Positions 8,959 to 17,770 of a stretch of DNA of 29,552 nt are shown here, piece after piece. The translations under genes were made by a program, and so were the position numbers. This stretch comes from Dunaliella salina. Taxonomy: Eukaryota; Chlorophyta; Chlorophyceae; Chlamydomonadales; Dunaliellaceae. The notes under the pieces are model-generated. The model ran no database searches. It saw only the letters and a list, made by a program, of their open reading frames with translations, and had not been told where the DNA came from. Position 1 is the first letter of the stretch, and every line of letters starts with the position of its first letter. The DNA is taken from positions 332,550-362,101 of the forward strand of contig MU069712.1 in NCBI GenBank assembly GCA_002284615.2, given 5' to 3'.

Positions 8959-9974
8959 GGACTTTGTTGGCACAGTTGAAGAGGTGGAGGAGTTGTAATG
9001 GGCTCATGGCTCTGCCAGTGATGGAGTGGCGCTGCTGCTGTGTGATAGAAGGTGCTGCAGTGCTGCTAGGGGTGATGCGGGGTTGGTTGTAGGTGCCTGT
9101 GTGGAAGCCCAGGAGGCGTTCTCTTCGATCTGGATTTGGTTGGGTGATGGTGAGATTGGGGCCCAGGATGGAGCCAGGTTTGAATGGCCTGAAGTTGTAG
9201 GATAGCGGGTGGGAGACAAGGGTGGGCAAAACCTGCAAGGGCCAGCCGGGGATATTGGCTTGTGCATAGGGGTGAGGGTGGTTGCGGAGGCAGATCTGAA
9301 CTGTACGCCCAGGATCCAGCATGTGTTGAGCGGTGGCAGCAGCGGGGCGGTGTTGCCCAGGTATGGGGTAGTAGCGGTAGATGGCATCCTGGAGGGCTGG
9401 CGTGGGTGCCATGTTGGTCCACAGGTGGCGGAGGCGTTGTGAGGTAGCACCACATGCTGCAGCGTCTGAGGTGGTGGGTTGGCCCAAGGCGTTGGTGATG
9501 GTGATGTGGTGATGGGGTTGAAGTGGTATGCTGTGGCAACATTCTTAATGATGTATGCTGTGGGCATGTTGGGGCAAATGGTTTGTGTGGTGGCCACAAG
9601 CTGGAGCAGAGAGAAGAAGGTGTTGGAGCGTGAGCATGGAGGCCTGTGTTTGGCCCTGCAGGTGAGAGGTCTTGACAATCCCAGCCAGCGATGATGAGGA
9701 GATGACGTGGATCTCTGGCGAAGGTCCTAATAAGGTGAAGGTCGGTGATGTTGTCCACGTCATGGGGCAGTGTGCTGAAAGTGTTGTTGGAGGCGGAGTG
9801 AGGCAATTGGGCAGGGAACATAGTGTGTAAGTATGTGAGCCTGTGGGCTGCTACCGCTTGTGCTGCAGGGTCTGGGTCAGAATAGATGTACTGCTCGATG
9901 TGGAGTCCCGCCAATAAGGCTGCTTCAAGGCCTAAGGAGCACATGCCGCCAAAGGGTTCATAAAGAGTGATGGG
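8959..9974 (-). pseudogene. C5 DNA cytosine-methyltransferase-like domain inside pol
   Basis: Between RNase H and integrase, three consecutive minus-strand frames carry ordered C5-methyltransferase motifs. Frame 1 (9974-9626): motif I-like YEPFGGMCSLGLEAALLAGL, motif II-like YIYSDPDPAAQ, and catalytic-loop-like AGWDCQDLSPAGPNTGL, keeping the cysteine but with Asp for the usual Pro. Frame 2 (to about 9490): LFSLLQLV and AYIIKNVATAY, the ENV motif position with Lys for Glu. Frame 3 (9487-8959): ATSQRLRHLWTN (motif VIII-like), RRERLLGFHTG and RHSITGRAMSPLQLLHLF (IX/X-like). The order and spacing resemble the DNMT3/DRM side of the family. Two frameshifts break this copy. Retrotransposons with captured cytosine methyltransferases have been described in dinoflagellates and charophyte algae; whether this is the same lineage needs a tree. 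Confidence 0.72.
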
Positions 9975-10823
9975 AGGTGGGGTGCAGATGGATATATCTG
10001 TGAGGAGGTTAAGCCCATGTATGCCTGGGAGAGGAGTAGTGTTGATGGAAAGGAACTGTGGTGTGCCAAGGGCTGTGTGGGGCACAATGGAAGTGGGGAG
10101 AGTGGAGTAGGCATGTGTGGGAAGCCCTGCAGCAGTAGTAGAAGGTGTTGTGTGTATGGCAGGGTTCGTTGCTGCTGGGTTTGAGATGATGGTGGGGGCT
10201 TGCGGGTCAGGACGATCCTTCTCGTCAAGGCATGCACCTGAGGAATCTGCGGTGGAGGGCAGAGGGTGCCTGGAAGCGATGTCTGCATTTTGATGTGTTT
10301 TCCCAGAGCGGTGGATGATGTTGAAGGAGTAGGGCTTGAGTTGGAGTGCCCAGCGGGCATGATGGCTGCCCAAGGTCATGTTGGACATCATGTACGTGAG
10401 AGGGCGGTGGTAAGTGATGAGGCGGAAGAAATGGCCTTGAAGGTAGATGTGCAAGGTGCGGACAGCCCAGGTGGCAGCCAATGCCTCCCCTTTGTAAGCG
10501 TCGTAGTTCTTCTCATGGCAGTTCAGAGAGCGTGAAATGCATGCCACCAAGTACTCACGCTGTTGCTCATCCAGCTGGCCCAGGACAGCGCTGATGCCTC
10601 TGGCGCTGAAATCTGTGTGGAGGAAGTAGGGCTCCTTGGGGTTGGGTGCGCGCAGGACCAACCCTGGTGTGGTGATGGCTGCCTTTAGCTGCTCAAATGC
10701 GTTGGCCTGCTCTTCTCCCCAGTGCCATTGGGTGCCTTTGGTGGTGAGGCGGTTGATGGGGTAAGCGATCGCAGAGAAATTGGGAATGAAATGGCGGTTG
10801 TCATGTGCGTGGGGCGACGCGTT
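9975..10823 (-). pseudogene. RT connection and RNase H
   Basis: Open minus-strand frame, starting against the reverse LTR. RT thumb/connection: FIPNFSAIAYPINRLTTKG and WHWGEEQANAFEQLK. RNase H: FLHTDFSARGISAVL (first Asp), KGEALAATWAV (Glu), ITYHRPLTYM (normally TDHRPL, so the catalytic Asp is Tyr; codon 10410-10412), and HQNADIASRHPL (last Asp). RNase H degrades the RNA of the RNA/DNA hybrid during reverse transcription. A Pro/Thr-rich spacer of about 90 residues (LPSTADSSG to TDISICTPPP) leads directly, in the same frame, into the methyltransferase-like domain. This supports a single RT-RH-methyltransferase polyprotein rather than a separate insertion. Confidence 0.88.
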
Positions 10824-11778
10824 TGATTCATGTAGCAGGAGCTTGTGGATATGGCAACCTTCGCCCTGCTGGATGGAGAGCCTGAGCTTTTTAGACCTAG
10901 TTCCTTATGCCAAGGATTCTGCTGGAGAACTAGAATGGAGCTGGAGCCAATAAGTCAGCCTGAGCTGCTGGCATGCTTGTGTTAGTCTAAGAAACCTCCT
11001 GAGAGCTTCCCATGCCCNNNNNNNNNNNNNNNNNNNNNNNNNNNNNNNNNNNNNNNNNNNNNNNNNNNNNNNNNNNNNNNNNNNNNNNNNNNNNNNNNNN
11101 NNNNNNNNNNNNNNNNNNNNNNNNNNNNNNNNNNNNNNNNNNNNNNNNNNNNNNNNNNNNNNNNNNNNNNNNNNNNNNNNNNNNNNNNNNNNNNNNNNNN
11201 NNNNNNNNNNNNNNNNNNNNNNNNNNNNNNNNNNNNNNNNNNNNNNNNNNNNNNNNNNNNNNNNNNNNNNNNNNNNNNNNNNNNNNNNNNNNNNNNNNNN
11301 NNNNNNNNNNNNNNNNNNNNNNNNNNNNNNNNNNNNNNNNNNNNNNNNNNNNNNNNNNNNNNNNNNNNNNNNNNNNNNNNNNNNNNNNNNNNNNNNNNNN
11401 NNNNNNNNNNNNNNNNNNNNNNNNNNNNNNNNNNNNNNNNNNNNNNNNNNNNNNNNNNNNNNNNNNNNNNNNNNNNNNNNNNNNNNNNNNNNNNNNNNNN
11501 NNNNNNNNNNNNNNNNNNNNNNNNNNNNNNNNNNNNNNNNNNNNNNNNNNNNNNNNNNNNNNNNNNNNNNNNNNNNNNNNNNNNNNNNNNNNNNNNNNNN
11601 NNNNNNNNNNNNNNNNNNNNNNNNNNNNNNNNNNNNNNNNNNNNNNNNNNNNNNNNNNNNNNNNNNNNNNNNNNNNNNNNNNNNNNNGAGGCCGCATAGC
11701 ACTCATAGCAGTGTGGTCGAGGCGCAGGAGAGCAGCCTAAGCAGAAGGGGCAGCAAACCTCACTCACTCCTGTCAACA
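10824..11778 (+). repeat. LTR C in reverse orientation inside pol
   Basis: The left part (10824-11017) is the reverse complement of the start of LTR A/B (TGATTCATGTAGCAGGAGC...). The right part (11688-11778) is the reverse complement of the LTR end (...CTCCTGTCAACA). The middle is unsequenced. The left half is closer to LTR B, including the TTTTTAGACCTA and GAACTAGAATGGAGC stretches absent from LTR A. Flanks show no obvious 4-6-bp target duplication. The matching LTR interior in A is 746 bp, close to the 670-base gap, so a solo LTR of normal length would fit. Confidence 0.75.
11018..11687. other. Assembly gap (670 N)
   Basis: Run of undetermined bases. Both edges are LTR sequence, so repeat collapse is the likely reason for the gap. 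Nothing can be said about its content except by analogy with positions 6002-6747 of LTR A. Confidence 0.99.
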
Positions 11779-11785
11779 GCATATC

Positions 11786-13011
11786 TCACCCCTGCCCAGC
11801 CAGCGAGGGAATCGGTCCAGGAAAGTTGTGGAACGCAACACGGTAATAGCCCAGTTGGCCCATCTTTGATTGCTGGTCTTGCAGGTCTTTGGGGTGTGGC
11901 AGCTGGCGAATGGTTTCCACTTTGGCGTGTTCAGGGCTCAGCCCGTGCGGAGAGACGAGGTGCCCAAGGAATTCCATAGAGTCAGCCCCAAAGTAGGATT
12001 TCTCTAGGTGAATGCGGAGGCCAGATGCATGAGTCATGGTGAGGGTGGCAGCCACATCCTATAGATCTTGTTCTGGGTCATGGCTGTAGATGAGGCAGTC
12101 GTCCACAAAGGCCTGGCAGCAGTGGGCGAGGTTGGCTTTGAGGATTTCAGTGTCCATCACGCGCTGGAAGTGGGCTTAGGCGTTCCTGGCTCCAAAGGGC
12201 ATGCGGCGGTAGGAGTACAGCTGGTTCAGCCACCAGAAGCTGGTCTTTGCTATGTTGTCCGGGTGGACGTGGATCTGGTGGTACCCCGCCCACATGTCCA
12301 CCTTGGAGAAGATGGTGGCGCCAGCGATGCGGTGGAACAGGTCGTTGGGGGTGTGCATGCCATAGAAATCAGGGATGGAGGCTGCGTTGAGAGGGCGATA
12401 ATCCACGCAGAATCTCTTGTCTGTGATGGCGCCGGTGCTGTCTTTTTTGGCTGGGAGGGTCACTTCACTGGCATACTGTGTGAAAGGTGGTGCAGGGATG
12501 ATGATGCCAGCTTCCTCCATTGCTTGGCACTTTTTTTCTATGACAGCAGTGTCCCGGCCACCTGGGACGGCGTCGGGAGATGATGGAGTTGTTGTGTGTG
12601 AGAGGGATGGTGAATGGTCCAGCGCTGCCTGAATATCCTGGCATGCTTGCAAGCCTTGGCAATTGCCAAGTCATAGGCAAATGTTGGCTTGTGGTGTTGG
12701 ATCAGGCTGATCAGACGTTGCTGTTGTGGTTGAGTGAAGGATGGGTGGTTGCTCAGCTGTACGCCTGTGACAGGTTCCTTAGTAAAGCGCTCATCATGGG
12801 GCAAGGGGGTGTTGCCATGGGGCAAAGTCATCTCCAGTGTGCGTGGTGGAAGGGTGGTTTGCACTGCTGGAGGCGGTGGCTCAGAATCGCCCAGGGTGAA
12901 ATGTACGGCAGAGCCAAGTGGGGCGGAGGCGCAGATAGGAACGGTGCTGAAGCGTTGTGGATTGTTGGGGTCTGGGCGGAAGTGGAGGGTGTTAGTGAGA
13001 GGGTCAACCAT
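11786..13011 (-). pseudogene. Reverse transcriptase, fingers to thumb
   Basis: Minus strand. An N-terminal segment (MVDPLTNTLHFRP) follows the protease, then a frame change near 12620 leads to the RT core: EKKCQAMEEAGII, ASEVTLPAKKDS, FCVDYRPLNA, FSKVDMWAGYHQI (motif A with its Asp), YSYRRMPFGARNA (motif B), then AHFQRVMDT and FVDDCLIYSHD (motif C, the YVDD box). It carries at least two in-frame stops: TAA between motif B and AHFQRV (about 12178-12180) and TAG before DVAAT (about 12060). The thumb (GLRIHLEKSYFGADSMEFLGH, then LGYYRVAFHNFPG) ends at the reverse LTR. The family is clear Ty3/Gypsy RT; this copy cannot make an intact enzyme. Confidence 0.9.
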
Positions 13012-14197
13012 GGCGCCCCAGTCCTTGAGGGCAGCACTTAAATTCCAAGCTTGAAAGGAGGAAGTGGATGTTAGGGCTCACGTGCTTGACCACATAGAAG
13101 GTGGTAGCGGCAGGGGTGAAAGTGGTGGCTGAATCATCAGCAGCAACTTGGATGGTGGCCACGATGGGTGCGTCCACTTGGCCGAGGGGTTTGTGGGCTT
13201 TGCCTCCGCTTGAGTCGAAAGTGGTGGTGGTTGGGCGGTAGTTGAGACCATGCTGCTGCGCTGCATGCTGGGACACCAGGCCAATATCTGCGCACCCATC
13301 AAGAAGGGCTTTGCCGGGGTGGAAGTTGCGCCCATTGTATGTCAGGGTAAGGGGTGTATGGTGGGTGGCGTGGTGTAGTGTGGCCATGTGGGGTCTTGGG
13401 GCGACAGAATAATCTGGGAGGGCAGGCGGGCGTGGCTGGCTGGGCAACGGCATCACCTGCACGGAGGGCGTTGCGCTGGTGTTGGTATGAACGTGTTGAA
13501 TGCACATGGGATCAGTAGGGGTAGTGAGCCAAGTTGTCCCCCCAGATTGGCGGTGGAGGTTCAGAAGTTGCTGGGTGGAGTAGGAGTGAAGGGGGGCGCT
13601 CAGGTAAGGTGGCCTTGACTCACGGGTGGAATGAGAGTGGTCAGGTGGATGGGCCACAGCTGTGTGTCTTGCTGGAAGGGAGGTTTGGGGTGGCCAAGGT
13701 GGTGGCTGGAAGGGTAATAGGGGCCGGATGTTGGCGTGGACAGAAGGTCCTGTGCTGCTGGCCGTGTCGAGAAGCGCAACCTCTTCTGGGGAGAGGGTGA
13801 ATTCTGCGCCAGGCTCTTGGTCGTTGGTGAATACATCTGGAGGGTAGGGACAAGGATCTGCAGGAAATGCCGGCGGGGAGAGGGCCAGCTTCTGTTTGGG
13901 CTTCATCTGCAGCGTCCTCCACAGAGTAAGCGACATAGGCGCTAGGCGAGTGTGGCATGGCCTGGGAGAAAGAGAAATCCACCGCAGGGCCTTCCAAGGC
14001 GGTGAAGTGGGCGGATGAAGAAGGGGAAGGGGGTGGTTGGACAGGTGGCCTGGCCGGAGCGGTAGGTGCAGGAGGCCTGTAGGGATTGGTGTTGTTAGGG
14101 TTGGACGCGTTGGAAGGGGAGCGTCAAGCAGATGGCTGTGCGCACTGGCCAAGGTGGTGTTGGTTGCAACGGGAGCAGTATGGAAGTGTCCCGGCAT
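13004..14197 (-). CDS. Retropepsin-like aspartic protease region with Pro-rich N-terminus
   Basis: A 397-codon minus-strand frame overlapping the gag end, displaced +1 relative to gag, so translation would need a frameshift or separate initiation. The first ~270 residues are Pro/His/Thr-rich with an acidic island (FTLSPEEVALLD). The protease lies near residues 290-380: YNGRNFHPGKALLDGCADIGL, then VSQHAAQQHGL, and a hydrophobic second half (TTFYVVKHVSPNIHFLL). The active-site triad, usually D-S/T-G, reads D-G-C here. That is either a lineage variant or a lesion. Retropepsins cut the gag-pol polyprotein. It is followed by a frameshift into the RT N-terminus. The fold call is good; activity is doubtful. 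Confidence 0.7.
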   Translation of the reverse strand: MPGHFHTAPVATNTTLASAHSHLLDAPLPTRPTLTTPIPTGLLHLPLRPGHLSNHPLPLLHPPTSPPWKALRWISLSPRPCHTRLAPMSLTLWRTLQMKPKQKLALSPPAFPADPCPYPPDVFTNDQEPGAEFTLSPEEVALLDTASSTGPSVHANIRPLLPFQPPPWPPQTSLPARHTAVAHPPDHSHSTRESRPPYLSAPLHSYSTQQLLNLHRQSGGTTWLTTPTDPMCIQHVHTNTSATPSVQVMPLPSQPRPPALPDYSVAPRPHMATLHHATHHTPLTLTYNGRNFHPGKALLDGCADIGLVSQHAAQQHGLNYRPTTTTFDSSGGKAHKPLGQVDAPIVATIQVAADDSATTFTPAATTFYVVKHVSPNIHFLLSSLEFKCCPQGLGRHG

Positions 14198-15596
14198 AGT
14201 TGGAGGAGGGTTGAGGCGATGGAGGCTGCTGGACGCGGGGATTGGGCCATGACGGGCGGTTGGGAGGCACAGAGTTATTCACCTGCATGTTTGCAAAGTG
14301 CCGCTGCATCTGCTGCATCTGAGAAGTGTGCTGCTGTTGCATTTGCTGCTGATGCTGCTGTAGCTGCTGCATGTGCTGCATGTGCGCAGCACTCTGCTGC
14401 TGCATCTGAGTTGCATGTTGTTGTTGCATCTGCTGCATGAGTTGGCGATCACTGGTGGATGTGTTGGCAGCAGGTGTGGCGGTGGTGGTGGCATGTGCCC
14501 TGCCTGGTGGAGTGCGCGTGCGGCTAGTTTCCTCAGCGCGCAGCTTCTTTATCATGTTGCAGTCATGGAGGGTGTGTCCAGAGTTGGGATGTATGGGGCA
14601 TGGAAAGTGAGGGTCCGGCGCAACTGCAGTGTGTGGAGGCGGTGCGCGAGGGGGTGGAAGCGAAGGAGCGACAGGCGGAGGGCTGCTGAGGGGCATCTGG
14701 CGCTGGAGCTTGGCTGCTTGCATAAGATGCTCAGCCAGCTGATCCACGGTGCAGCGTTGGTAATAAAGGTCAGCCTGGAAGTGGTCAATGAGGGCCTTGC
14801 GCAGAGCAGGGTCTGCACGGAGGCTGTCGATGAGGAGCTGGCAGCCCTGGGGTTGGGGGAACTGGTTGCGCTTGAAGGCCTTAATGAATTTGGTGATGTG
14901 GGCCTCCAAATCCTGAGTGGCGGGGTTGTACACGGTGTTGAGTAAGGCATGCAGGGGTTGCTCCTGCAGGTGTTCAAACTCTGTTGCCAGCGCCTGCAGG
15001 ACCTTCTGTAGCAGATTGGCATCCTCAGCTTCAGTGCTTTGATGGAGAGTGTCCTTCTTGGACTCCCACCAGTGCTGGGCAGGGGACTCAAATGGGAAGG
15101 CCAGCTGGATCCGGTCGAACATCTGCCTGTGATTGATGGAGCCTGGTTGGAGGGCCATCTCATTCTTGTACCACGTTTCCAGCTCATACAAGAATTTCCT
15201 AAGGGATGAGTCCCTCAGGCCAGTAAAAGTGGGAGGGTTCTGGCGCATGTCGGCGAAAACCCCGGAGAGGTTTGATGCAGACTGGAAGGATATTGGCGGA
15301 ACATGGGATTTCTGTTGGCTGATAGGCTGAGGGTGGATGGCAAACTCGTCAGGGCTGGATGAGGCAGAGGATGTGTCTAGGGAAGTGCTCGGGCCAGGGT
15401 GTGATGTATGGGGCTGCCTGGGCGGGTGCTCTGGAGGCGGAGAAGAACTAAAGACTATGGGAAGAGGTGCCGGCAAATCCGTTGGTGTGGATGGGACGCG
15501 CTTGGCGCCTGCCTTAAGGTGGGACTGCTGGCTGCTGCTGAGGAGATAACCCGACGCCCGTCTGTCCTTGGGGTCAATTTTGGTTGGAGGGAGGAG
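14124..15596 (-). CDS. Gag capsid/nucleocapsid protein
   Basis: Open minus-strand frame ending in TGA at 14124. The capsid-like part has FTGLRDSSLRKFLYELETWY, MFDRIQLAFPFESPAQHWWE and LLNTVYNPATQDLEAHITKF, matching Retrotrans_gag proteins. It continues to a zinc-knuckle-like CPIHPNSGHTLHDC (the CHHC form common in plant-type Gypsy gags), a Met/Gln-rich tract (about 14290-14440, CAG/CTG-type codons), and a terminal YCSRCNQHHLGQC knuckle. No ATG occurs in the first ~115 codons after the TAA at 15597; the first is in FADMRQNPP. Protein similarity to the second copy begins well before that ATG, so initiation is likely upstream or by a non-standard route. This is the only long ORF of the element without an internal lesion. 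Confidence 0.85.
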   Translation of the reverse strand, partial: LLPPTKIDPKDRRASGYLLSSSQQSHLKAGAKRVPSTPTDLPAPLPIVFSSSPPPEHPPRQPHTSHPGPSTSLDTSSASSSPDEFAIHPQPISQQKSHVPPISFQSASNLSGVFADMRQNPPTFTGLRDSSLRKFLYELETWYKNEMALQPGSINHRQMFDRIQLAFPFESPAQHWWESKKDTLHQSTEAEDANLLQKVLQALATEFEHLQEQPLHALLNTVYNPATQDLEAHITKFIKAFKRNQFPQPQGCQLLIDSLRADPALRKALIDHFQADLYYQRCTVDQLAEHLMQAAKLQRQMPLSSPPPVAPSLPPPRAPPPHTAVAPDPHFPCPIHPNSGHTLHDCNMIKKLRAEETSRTRTPPGRAHATTTATPAANTSTSDRQLMQQMQQQHATQMQQQSAAHMQHMQQLQQHQQQMQQQHTSQMQQMQRHFANMQVNNSVPPNRPSWPNPRVQQPPSPQPSSNYAGTLPYCSRCNQHHLGQCAQPSA

Positions 15597-16457
15597 TTAG
15601 TCGTGGGTGGTGTGCTCTGAGCTGATGTCAGCCGCTTGCGCTACTGGGGCGTGGAGGTGATGCTCCACTGCGTGTCTGATGGTAGCTTGGAGGGCTGTGT
15701 AGGTACGCCGGGCCACGGAGGATTCGATGGGTTGACGTAAGTGGATGTGGAAGTGGAAGGACCGCCTGGAGAGGGGTGGCGGTGATGGGCTCTCGCAGTG
15801 GCCTCTTGCAGGACGAGTGTCAGACGGAGGTGTGAGCTTGCGGCCGGGCGACAGAAGAGTTTGTTCGCCTGCAGCCCTCTGTGCAGCCTCTTGTTCCTCT
15901 GCAGCCCTTTGAGCAGCAGCCTGTTTCTCTGCAGCCCTCTGTGCAGCTGCTTGTCTATCCGCAGCAGCTCTGGCAGCAGCGTCTCTTGCAGCAGCAACTC
16001 TAGCAGCAGCCTCTCTCTCTTCAGTGGTTTCCCTTGCAACGGCTACCCTGGCGGCGGCGCGATCTGCAGCTGGAGTCAAGTTGTGCACTTTGGGGAGGGG
16101 GGCAGGTTGGTGCTGTCTTGGTTGTGTGGCGGGCTGAGTCCCACGACCTAGACGAGTGTCCAGACGCCTGGCAGCCGGGGCAGCAGGACTAGCTTCGCGG
16201 CGGTGACGCTTGGGCGCTGGTTCCTGGGGCGAAGGACCTAGGCGGTGGCGGCCTGGGGATCGGGCACGGCCCCTGGAGTGTGGCTGGGATGAAAGGATCT
16301 GCGATTGGCGGGGACTTGCTGGCTGTGTGGGGATGGTGCGAAGAGGAAAGCTGCAATGGCGGGGTAGCCCACGTGAAGAAGGCGCCGGTTGGCTTGCTCG
16401 TCGGGGTGCTAGTGGAGGAAGGAGCGCTGAATCAGTTGCAGGAGGAGCCGTAGGGGT
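15597..16457 (-). CDS. ATG-less ORF upstream of and in frame with gag
   Basis: 286 consecutive sense codons on the minus strand between a TGA (16458-16460) and a TAA (15597-15599), in the same frame as gag. The translation contains no methionine. The N-terminal half is Arg/Pro-rich and basic (HSRGRARSPGRHRLGPSP, APKRHRREASP), like a nuclear-localisation or RNA-binding region. The centre is an Ala/Gln/Glu/Arg heptad-like tract (AARDAAARAAADRQAAAQRA) likely to form a long helix or coiled coil. The C-terminus (SFHFHIHLRQPIESS, ARRTYTALQATIR) is conserved in the second copy. It may be an N-terminal extension of gag reached by readthrough, a spliced product, or a separate ORF started from GTG/TTG. 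I do not recognise a family. Confidence 0.5.
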   Translation of the reverse strand, partial: TPTAPPATDSALLPPLAPRRASQPAPSSRGLPRHCSFPLRTIPTQPASPRQSQILSSQPHSRGRARSPGRHRLGPSPQEPAPKRHRREASPAAPAARRLDTRLGRGTQPATQPRQHQPAPLPKVHNLTPAADRAAARVAVARETTEEREAAARVAAARDAAARAAADRQAAAQRAAEKQAAAQRAAEEQEAAQRAAGEQTLLSPGRKLTPPSDTRPARGHCESPSPPPLSRRSFHFHIHLRQPIESSVARRTYTALQATIRHAVEHHLHAPVAQAADISSEHTTHD

Positions 16458-17770
16458 TCAGGAAGCCGGGGAAGCGGTGCTCCACGTTCCACTCGAGGTA
16501 GTTGCGTCTCCACGTAGGGGGCGAGGATGACGAGTGTACTCTGGGTGGTTTGGAGAGGCCGGAGCTGATTGTAGAGGTAGCGCGGTAGTACGGATTCCGC
16601 TTCTTGGAAGAGGTCTGTGGGCCAGCGAGGGAAGGACTGCAAACAAAGGAGACAATGAAAGACACTGGGGAGCACGAAAGGTTGGAGCACAAGAAATTGG
16701 ATTAGTAGCTGCGTGCCCAGGCTGTAGTCAAACAGCCGGTTTCCCTGAGGAGGTCGTGGATCTGCTGAGGTGAGGCACAGGGTCCGCGTGAAGAATAGCA
16801 GGGGCACTCCACGTGTAGAGGCGTATGACAAAAGGGGCTCCACGCAGGGTGCAATGCAGAAGGCGCTCCATAGGAGAGATGTTCCACAGGAGAGATGCTC
16901 CACAGGAGAGATGCTCCACGCCGGGATTTATGCAGCTCCGCAGGAATTGCAAACAAGGGGAATTCCACGGGTGGGGATGCTCCACGCAGAAATTGCTGAA
17001 GTGAAGAGCTCCCCTTGGCGGCTAGTGGCCTAAAACCTGCTAAGAAAAGGCCTATACACAAGGAGTGCACTGGCACACAGGGAAACTCTCCGAGGACATA
17101 TGCGTGGTCTCTGAGGACGAGGCGGCTGGGCTGAAAGCAGCCGTGATGTCACTAGAAGATGTAGGGGACGCAGCACAGGGGGGTCTGAGAGGCGACAAGG
17201 AGGAGTAAAGTTCAAAGTGAGTAGAGGCAAATGGATGAAGGGGTCAGGCAAGGAAAAGGGTGAAAGCTTGCAGGTGGAGGGATCCAGCTGAAGTCCTTTA
17301 CTGCTCAGTTGAAGAGGTGAGCTCAGCATTTGCGGGTCAGCCAAGAAGCGGCGCAAGGGAAGGTACAGCTGTGTGGATGAGGATGGGGGCAATGAAGTGG
17401 CGCGGGGAGGTCAGCAGGCGATGTCCAGCTCCTGGTGAAGCAAGGATGCCCAAGAAGAAGTCCTGGCAGTCTAGGCCCACGAGATGAGGTGTAGGCAGGG
17501 CAGAAAAGCTGGTGATGATGTTGGCTGGATGAGTGGTGATTCAGAAATACAGTTGTGGGGAAATACAGTTGTGTTGAGGTGGCCTGCAAGTAGTCAGCAA
17601 GTGGCTCCGGGGCCCACAGGGGTTGATGCAGCAGCAGCATGGTGCTGTGAGTGGAGGTTGGCTTCGTGCACAAAGCAGGGGTGCTCGTGCAGCAAAAGGC
17701 TGGAGGTGCAGAAGTGCTCCGGAAGCGGAAAAGAAGATTTGCCCCACCGGAGGTGCTCTTTGGAATGGCA
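16458..17770 (-). other. Leader between LTR B and the upstream ORF
   Basis: Noncoding-looking leader of the fuller copy, matching parts of 4500-5910. It contains one copy of the 142-bp unit (about 16815-17000) and a short array of GGAGAGATGYTCCACA at 16875-16920. The 17550-17770 end is nearly identical to 5690-5910. No tRNA-complementary primer site starting TGG was evident at the LTR edge (CCTGCCATTCC or AGCATTCC on the minus strand). Confidence 0.5.

Noticed and set aside
10905..11782. Long open frames on both strands
   Set aside because: They are runs of undetermined bases.
12060..15599. In-frame TAA and TAG as possible glutamine codons (recoded nuclear code, as in some ulvophyte algae)
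   Set aside because: Several stops replace residues other than Gln (for example a conserved Trp in gag at 2636 and a probable Thr in the LINE near 20495), so ordinary decay explains them better. The conserved TAA at 15597 is kept as a separate finding.
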